A stretch of DNA of 64,000 bases from Anaerolineales bacterium UBA2200. GTDB lineage: Bacteria; Chloroflexota; Anaerolineae; UBA2200. Shown here piece after piece: positions 59,132-64,000 of the stretch (within the stretch, counting starts at the first letter, position 1; the number at the start of each line of letters is the position of its first letter). The notes under the pieces are model-generated. The model had not been told where the DNA came from. It ran no database searches and was given only the letters and a program-made list of their open reading frames with translations. Made by a program: the position numbers and the translations under genes. Location: NCBI GenBank assembly GCA_002327925.1, contig DCVA01000043.1:1-64000 (forward strand). The letters run 5' to 3'.

Positions 59132-59937
59132 CGACACTGACCGTGCGTGGCAGAGCGGTGCGCACCGTCGCTGCGCTCCACCTGCCCGCCATGCCCTCGG
59201 CGGCGCAGCCAGGCGCCCGCTCTCTCTCTGAGGTGGAAGACTATGCCCTGCGCAATGCCCGCATTGCATTCGAGAATGGCATTGAAGCGCTGTACATCCA
59301 AGACCTGGGTGACTCGCCTGTGGCGCCGAGCGCTACGCCGCACACCATCGCCAGGATCACTGCGGTGGGCAGTGCACTACGACGGTCCTTCCCCGATGCG
59401 CCGCTGGGGGTCTGCCTGATGGCACATGGAGCCGAGGCCCCGCTCGCGGTGGCGCAGGCCATGGATGCTGACTTTGTCCGGCTCAAGGTTTACCTCGGTG
59501 CCATGGTGAAGGCGGAGGGTGTGCTGCAGGGCTGTGCCTGGGAGGCAATCCAGTATCGAGCGGCAATTAGAGCGGAAGAGGTCCGAATCCTGGCCGACGT
59601 CTACGACCGCACAGGTATACCCCTGGCGCCCTTGCCCATCCGAGAGGCGGTGAGGCAGGCCACCACCTACGGCCACGCCGATGGAGTTGTCCTGACCGGG
59701 GCCGACTTGGGGGAGACGCTGCGAATGGTCAGTGAGGTGCGCGGTGCCGAGCAGGGAGTGCCCTTGATCGCTGGTGGCGGGGTCACGGTAGAGACTGTGG
59801 CTCGGGCTCTCGGAACCGCCGATGCAGTGATTGTCAGCACCGCTCTCAAGCGAGTGGCCTCGTGGAGCCCAGCTGGACTCGAGTCTGACTGGGACCCGCA
59901 GCAGGTGCGTGCTTTCGTGCTCGCTGCCGCCCTGTAG
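59128..59937 (+). CDS. BtpA/SgcQ family TIM-barrel protein
   Basis: A 269-aa protein. VAALHLPAMPSAAQPG, NARIAFENGIEALYIQDLGDSP, GVCLMAHGAEAPLAVAQAMDADFVRLKVYLGA and DGVVLTGADLG...VPLIAGGGVTVETVARAL are BtpA/SgcQ-type. In cyanobacteria BtpA affects photosystem I stability; in enterobacteria SgcQ lies in an uncharacterised sugar operon, which fits this context better. The 4-bp overlap with the SIS gene implies coupled translation. Confidence 0.85.
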   Translation: MTTLTVRGRAVRTVAALHLPAMPSAAQPGARSLSEVEDYALRNARIAFENGIEALYIQDLGDSPVAPSATPHTIARITAVGSALRRSFPDAPLGVCLMAHGAEAPLAVAQAMDADFVRLKVYLGAMVKAEGVLQGCAWEAIQYRAAIRAEEVRILADVYDRTGIPLAPLPIREAVRQATTYGHADGVVLTGADLGETLRMVSEVRGAEQGVPLIAGGGVTVETVARALGTADAVIVSTALKRVASWSPAGLESDWDPQQVRAFVLAAAL

Positions 59938-59983
59938 AGTCGCCTCCATCGTTGAGAGCAGAACATCGAGGGGGTACTGGACG

Positions 59984-60979
59984 ATGACCCCTGAGTACCT
60001 GACTTCGGGCGGATTACGCATTGACTTTGTGATCACGGCGGACGGGCAAGTTCACCTCCGTGAGATGGGGGGTAACGCCATCTACTCCGCTGTGGGGGCA
60101 CGCGTCTGGGCGGCGGATGTGGGCATCTTGTCGCGAATTGGGGCGAACTATCCTCATGAGTGGCTGCAGAGGCTCGAGAACGCAGGAATCAGAACGGAGG
60201 GTATCCTTCGCGTTCCCGGCTGGCAGGACATGCGGACTTTCTACGCCTACCGCGATATGGACCGACGAGAGGACACGGACCCGGCAGGTCATTTCGCTGA
60301 ACTCGGCCTGTCTCTCCCGCAGGACCTGGTCGGCTATGTAGACTCCACTCCCGGCCAGGCCAGCGAACAGTACATCGCGGTCTCACCACGGCCGGAGGAC
60401 ATACCTCTCTCGTTTGGCAGCGTCAAAGCGGCGCACCTGGCTCCGCTGGAGCTGCAAGCTCACCGCTCTCTGTCTGCCGCTCTGGGCTCCTCCGGGATTC
60501 GCCTTACTCTCGATCCCGGTGAGCGCTACATGAAGCCAGAGCTGTACGAAGATGTGCTGGCCATTCTGCGACACGTAGATGCCTTCCTGCCCAGCGAGCA
60601 GGAGGTAAGATCCCTGCTCGGACCCATCGATTTCTGGTCTGCTGCGTGCCGCTTCGCAGAGACGGGCCTCGAAGCAGTCGTGATTAAGGTTGGTAGTCGC
60701 GGAGCTATGGTGTATGACTGCCTGGATCGCAGACGATGGCTTGTCCCGGCGTTCCCAACGCACGTGGTTGACGTAACCGGCGCGGGAGATGCCTTCTGCG
60801 GAGGGTTCCTGGTGGGATTCCAGGAGACGGCGGACGCCGTGCTGGCTGCCTGCTATGGAACGGTCTCCGCTTCGTTTGTGCTTGAAGGTTTTGGAGCTCT
60901 TTACGCGACACGCTTTCGGCGCGGGGAGGCAGAGGTACGTCTCTCGCAGGTCAAGGCTCAGGTGCAGCCGATTGCGTGA
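59984..60979 (+). CDS. PfkB family carbohydrate/nucleoside kinase
   Basis: A 331-aa ribokinase-fold protein. EMGGNAIYSAVGARVWAADVGILSRIGANYP is the substrate region, VVIKVGSRGAMVYD and VVDVTGAGDAFCGGFLVGF (catalytic Asp, anion hole) the ATP side. With psuG upstream it could be a pseudouridine kinase, but the SIS and BtpA genes suggest another sugar or nucleoside. ATG 59984 has GAGGGGG 10 nt upstream. GGTGCAGCC near its end (60961) pairs with GGCTGCACC at 61000, forming a hairpin across the stop codon. Confidence 0.88.
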   Translation: MTPEYLTSGGLRIDFVITADGQVHLREMGGNAIYSAVGARVWAADVGILSRIGANYPHEWLQRLENAGIRTEGILRVPGWQDMRTFYAYRDMDRREDTDPAGHFAELGLSLPQDLVGYVDSTPGQASEQYIAVSPRPEDIPLSFGSVKAAHLAPLELQAHRSLSAALGSSGIRLTLDPGERYMKPELYEDVLAILRHVDAFLPSEQEVRSLLGPIDFWSAACRFAETGLEAVVIKVGSRGAMVYDCLDRRRWLVPAFPTHVVDVTGAGDAFCGGFLVGFQETADAVLAACYGTVSASFVLEGFGALYATRFRRGEAEVRLSQVKAQVQPIA

Positions 60980-61103
60980 TCGGAGGAAGGCGCATTTACG
61001 GCTGCACCCGCCTTCTGCCACGGCTCCAGAGGCAAAGTAGAAGCCCGCCCTGCGACATGATGCAGCAGGCAAAGGTCACGTTGGTGCGTGAAGGAGGACC
61101 GAA

Positions 61104-62075
61104 TTGCCGTCTAAAGTAATCCCCTTGGCCCAGGCGGCCGCCCTGGTACCAGATGGCGCCACCCTCTCTCTTGGCGGCTTTACCACTCAGCGTCACCCGA
61201 TGGCTTTTGTCTACGAACTGATCAGGCTCAGGCGACGCAATCTCTACCTGTTTGGGCACTCTCCGGGCGGCGACTGGGACATCTTGATCGGTGCCGGCTG
61301 CGTGAAGCGTGTGGAACTGGCCTATGAGGCAGACGAGGCTTTTGCCACCATAGGCCCGCGCTGGCGACTCGCTGCGGAGCGCGGGCAAATCGAGTGGGAG
61401 GACTATTCCAACTTTTCGATGGTGGCAAGGTTCACGGCAGGAGCTATGGGTATTCCCTTCATGCCTCTGCGTAGTCTGCTGGGCAGCGATGTGCTGGCGC
61501 GGGGGGGTCTGAGCGCAGAGGCTCGTGCTGCCGATCCCCGAACGTCGGCACTCAAGCTCTTTGAGATGCAGTCTCCCTTTGACCCCCGCGACCGGGTGGT
61601 GCTGGTTCCTGCCATACACACAGACTTTGCCATACTTCATGTGCAGAAGGCGACGGCAAACGGAATCGTGCGCATCGAGGGGCAAACGTTCGCAGATGTC
61701 CAGCAGGCCCTCTGTGCCGAAACAGTGATCGTCACTTGCGAGGAGATTGTGGCTGAGGAATCACTGCGCAGCGAGCCGGAACGGAACCTGATCCCGATGT
61801 TCGCTGTGCACTATGTGTGCCCCGTACCGTGGGGCGCGCACCCCTATGCCGTGTTCAACTGCTACGACTATGACCCCCGCCAACTGAAGAGGTACCATGG
61901 GTGTGCGGAAAGCGATGCGGGTTTTCAGACCTATCTTGATCAGTACGTACTTGGCGTCAAGACCCATGTCGAGTACTTGAACGCGATTGGGGGCGCTGAG
62001 CGCCTGGAATCGCTCGCGGCGGACCCGGCCTATGGCTATCGCCCCGACCTGCAGCGGAGGAGGTTGGACGAATGA
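61104..62075 (+). CDS. CoA-transferase subunit A (glutaconate CoA-transferase-like)
   Basis: A 323-aa family I CoA-transferase alpha subunit. LVPDGATLSLGGFTTQRHPMAFVYELIR is the typical start, then GAGCVKRVELAYEADE and an internal FMPLRSLLGSDV loop as in GctA. It should move CoA between an acyl-CoA and a free carboxylic acid; the substrate is unknown. TTG 61104 follows GGAGG. It overlaps subunit B by 4 bp. Confidence 0.9.
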   Translation: MPSKVIPLAQAAALVPDGATLSLGGFTTQRHPMAFVYELIRLRRRNLYLFGHSPGGDWDILIGAGCVKRVELAYEADEAFATIGPRWRLAAERGQIEWEDYSNFSMVARFTAGAMGIPFMPLRSLLGSDVLARGGLSAEARAADPRTSALKLFEMQSPFDPRDRVVLVPAIHTDFAILHVQKATANGIVRIEGQTFADVQQALCAETVIVTCEEIVAEESLRSEPERNLIPMFAVHYVCPVPWGAHPYAVFNCYDYDPRQLKRYHGCAESDAGFQTYLDQYVLGVKTHVEYLNAIGGAERLESLAADPAYGYRPDLQRRRLDE

Positions 62076-62836
62076 GCGACTACACATTGACTGAGCTCAT
62101 GGCAGTGACAGCTGCCCATGAGATTCAGGAGGGTGAGGTGGTGTTCGCCGGCACAGGTCTGCCGATGCTGGGCGCCATGCTGGCGCAGAGAACTCACGCA
62201 CCGGGCTGCTGTATCATCTTTGAGGCGGGGACAGTGGCGAGCCAACTTGCGCACCTGCCCATGTCGGTCGGTGATCCGCGGGCGATGCGAGGAGCAGCCA
62301 CGGCAGCCGGACTGAGTGAGGTATTTTCGTACGTACTGCAGGCCGGGCGCGTGGATGTGGGCTTTCTCAGCGGCGCCCAGATCGACCGGTATGGCAACAT
62401 CAACAGCACCTCCATCGGGTTGGACCCGGGTCACCCTCAGGTTCGCTTCTCCGGGAGCGGTGGCGCCTGCGATATTGCCTGCCTGGCCAGGCGAACCGTG
62501 ATCATTGCACTTCACGAGAAGAGGCGCTTTCCGGACAAGATCCACTATGTGACCAGCCCCGGATGGCTGGAAGGGGGAGAAAGCCGCGAGAGGGCGGGGT
62601 TGGTTCGTGGCGGTCCGGATGTGGTGGTAACGACCAAAGGAGTGATGCGCTTTCGCCCTGATACCAAGGCGATGTACCTGGCCAGCTACCATCCCGGCCT
62701 GACTGCCCTTGACGTGGCGCAGGACACGGGTTTTCCACTCGATGTGAGTGAGGCGGTACAGACGCCTTCCCCGGATCCCCAGGAGCTGCGCATTTTACGC
62801 GAGGTGGTGGATCCTGAGAGGGTGTTCCGCAAGTAG
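62072..62836 (+). CDS. CoA-transferase subunit B (glutaconate CoA-transferase-like)
   Basis: A 254-aa beta subunit. VVFAGTGLPMLGAMLAQRTHAPGCCIIFEAGTV contains the Glu that forms the glutamyl-CoA thioester (EAG). GFLSGAQIDRYGNINSTSIG and FSGSGGACDIACLARRTVIIA are family segments. Pairs with subunit A immediately upstream. Confidence 0.9.
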   Translation: MSDYTLTELMAVTAAHEIQEGEVVFAGTGLPMLGAMLAQRTHAPGCCIIFEAGTVASQLAHLPMSVGDPRAMRGAATAAGLSEVFSYVLQAGRVDVGFLSGAQIDRYGNINSTSIGLDPGHPQVRFSGSGGACDIACLARRTVIIALHEKRRFPDKIHYVTSPGWLEGGESRERAGLVRGGPDVVVTTKGVMRFRPDTKAMYLASYHPGLTALDVAQDTGFPLDVSEAVQTPSPDPQELRILREVVDPERVFRK

Positions 62837-62862
62837 GTGAGTTTGCACTCGCTCTGGCTGAT

Positions 62863-63297
62863 CTAGGCGGCCCACATGGTTTGAATGTGGCGTATCGCCT
62901 GTGTGCTGGTGCGGCGGTATCGCGCACCATCCGCCACCAGCAGCGCCAGGATCAGCTCCTCCTGATCAACGTGAAAGAAGCGGCAAACGAGCCGGGAGCG
63001 ATTCCGGTCGTAGAGGCTCACTTCGTCAAGCTCCCCCATGCCCAGTTCTGAGCGCGCGTCCTTGCTGACCTTGCGCAGCATCGCCACCATAGCCGCAGTG
63101 AGCTGCGCATCGAGCGAGGAGGGTGACGTGGCGATGGGGAGGCCATCGCTGGTAGCCAGAATGGCAGCCTGAAACGAACCCTGACGACTGAGCTCAGTAA
63201 GCACCTCTTCGAACCGGGTCGGGGCTGGCGTCTGCGCGGTGCTGTGCTCTGGTTGCATGGCTTGTATGCCTCCATTCTGACTCGTTTGTCTCGGCAT
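62863..63297 (-). CDS. roadblock/LC7 domain protein
   Basis: A 144-aa protein. After a 25-residue flexible tail comes FEEVLTELSRQGSFQAAILATSDGLPIATSPSSLDAQLTAAMVAMLRKVS, the roadblock fold (MglB-like). Such dimeric proteins regulate small Ras-like GTPases such as MglA. AGGAAAC lies before ATG 63297. It is the last of three same-strand roadblock-type genes. Confidence 0.8.
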   Translation of the reverse strand: MPRQTSQNGGIQAMQPEHSTAQTPAPTRFEEVLTELSRQGSFQAAILATSDGLPIATSPSSLDAQLTAAMVAMLRKVSKDARSELGMGELDEVSLYDRNRSRLVCRFFHVDQEELILALLVADGARYRRTSTQAIRHIQTMWAA

Positions 63298-63325
63298 GGT
63301 GTTTCCTGGTCGATTGGCTCGTTAG

Positions 63326-63808
63326 CTAGCGTCCGAATGTCTTGAGAAAACCATTAAGGCCCCGCGCCTTGGCCGGAGTCGTCTCTTCCGAAGTCGGGGC
63401 AGCCTGTGGCTGGGGAGGTTCGGGTCTGAATGCAGGTACTGTCGGCACCTCAGGACGGTTCTTCAGTGCGGCCTGAAGCTTGGGAATGGCGACGTCGGCT
63501 GTGAGGTTGAGCAACGGGATGCTAATGCGCGGCTCGCAGACGATGCACAGGCATCCCCCCTGGAGCGGCTTGAGGATGACTCTGCCTCCGGTGTAGACGA
63601 GGTCGACATCGACCTTCTTGCGCTTGGATGCACGCAGGCCTGCAATAGCCTGCGCTGCGGTGTGCCCGACGACAGACAACGCATGATCGCGGGGCAGGGT
63701 GCGCAGAGAGTGCGCCAGTATGTCGCCCGTCTCATCGCAGACAAAGCAGCCATTCACTCCTACCACGTTGCTGATAGTCCGCAGGACGTCTTCCATATCC
63801 CACCCCAT
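63326..63808 (-). CDS. second roadblock/LC7-like protein with Pro-rich tail
   Basis: A 160-aa protein. MEDVLRTISNVVGVNGCFVCDETGDILAHSLRTL and the central CLCIVCEPRISIPLLNLTADVAIPKLQAAL resemble roadblock folds. A Pro/Thr-rich tail of about 45 residues ends LNGFLKTFGR and may bind a partner. The start is ATG 63808, or 63796 with GGGGTGGG upstream. It starts 2 bp behind the stop of the partial gene that precedes it. Confidence 0.75.
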   Translation of the reverse strand: MGWDMEDVLRTISNVVGVNGCFVCDETGDILAHSLRTLPRDHALSVVGHTAAQAIAGLRASKRKKVDVDLVYTGGRVILKPLQGGCLCIVCEPRISIPLLNLTADVAIPKLQAALKNRPEVPTVPAFRPEPPQPQAAPTSEETTPAKARGLNGFLKTFGR

Positions 63809-63810
63809 TC

Positions 63811-64000
63811 TTATCGAAGGATGCTCGCTATTTTGGCGGCGACCAGAGCTGGAGAGGCCCTCTCTGCCAGCAGGAGCCCTACATAGAAATCCGGTCTCTC
63901 GACAATAAGGAGTCTTGCCTTTGTACCCAATGTCTCCACAACACCGCGCTCGAATGGGCCTAGGCCGAGACTTTCCCCGATCTGCGAAGCTGCGCTGCCC
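63811..64000 (-). CDS. partial roadblock-type protein at the window edge
   Basis: About 62 codons ending at TAA (63813-63811); the start lies beyond the window. The visible part includes ESLGLGPFERGVVETLGTKARLLIVERPDFYVGLLLAERASP and resembles the C-terminal half of a roadblock domain. A small GTPase gene may lie further upstream; this is inference. Confidence 0.55.
   Translation of the reverse strand, partial: GSAASQIGESLGLGPFERGVVETLGTKARLLIVERPDFYVGLLLAERASPALVAAKIASILR

Overview
The window is a gene-dense, GC-rich (roughly 60 %) bacterial chromosome segment with no insertion sequences, prophage genes, CRISPR arrays or tRNAs that I can see. A Chloroflexota bacterium, probably Anaerolineae-like, fits best. 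The reasons are the division and cell-wall (dcw) gene order with nrdR and an anaerobic ribonucleotide reductase directly behind ftsZ, the Thr/Pro-rich lipoprotein linkers, the tandem roadblock genes and the GC content. This assignment is inference. Class III ribonucleotide reductase, several radical SAM enzymes, Fe-S proteins and a multihaem cytochrome point to an anaerobic or facultative lifestyle.

Layout. 0.1-3.4 kb: a winged-helix regulator, a phasin-like protein, DegV and a HAD phosphatase. 3.5-12.1 kb: a lipid and envelope group (Cys-rich protein, radical SAM protein, undecaprenyl-diphosphate synthase, patatin, anti-sigma-like zinc finger, diacylglycerol glycosyltransferase, UbiB-type kinase, KAS III), with a roughly 90-bp duplication flanking the glycosyltransferase. 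12.2-15.3 kb: two broken genes, an acetyltransferase and a structured leader. 15.3-25.7 kb: thioesterase, MoxR/DUF58 pair, a YprB-like nuclease fused to an MTH938-like domain, an unknown protein, a HAD-GNAT-GNAT fusion, a double GNAT and an M1 peptidase. 25.8-34.5 kb: a redox and envelope island with a pentahaem-motif cytochrome, two thioredoxin-fold proteins, an Fe-S aldo/keto reductase, a Tat-exported deacetylase, glutamine synthetase and a Gmad2 lipoprotein. 34.7-35.1 kb: RNase P RNA. 35.3-52.8 kb: the dcw cluster mraZ-rsmH-ftsL-ftsI-murF-mraY-murD-ftsW-murG-(CvpA-like)-murC-murB-ddl-ftsQ-ftsA-ftsZ, without murE. 53.2-56.9 kb: nrdR-nrdD-(separate glycyl-radical piece)-nrdG. 57.0-62.8 kb: psuG, SIS, BtpA, PfkB and a two-subunit CoA-transferase. 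62.9-64.0 kb: three roadblock/LC7 genes on the minus strand.

The strongest unusual signals are two apparent selenoproteins. A membrane-anchored thioredoxin-like protein (27710-28138, minus) and a two-domain DsbA-like lipoprotein (32098-33405, plus) each carry an in-frame TGA exactly where the first cysteine of the CxxC active site belongs (UPSC and UPFC). In both, the TGA is followed by CCG and then by a hairpin at SECIS distance. Conventional gene calling would truncate or split both genes. A second strong signal is an anaerobic ribonucleotide reductase whose glycyl-radical domain is separated from the large subunit by an in-frame TAA and has its own ribosome binding site.

Regulation is unusually readable. 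Many genes have sigma-70-like -35/-10 pairs with 16-17 bp spacing. Two of these (before 18308 and 25684) place the transcription start at or next to the ATG, predicting leaderless mRNAs. Three TGGNG boxes at 10-bp period lie at the predicted start of the mraZ transcript, matching MraZ autoregulation.
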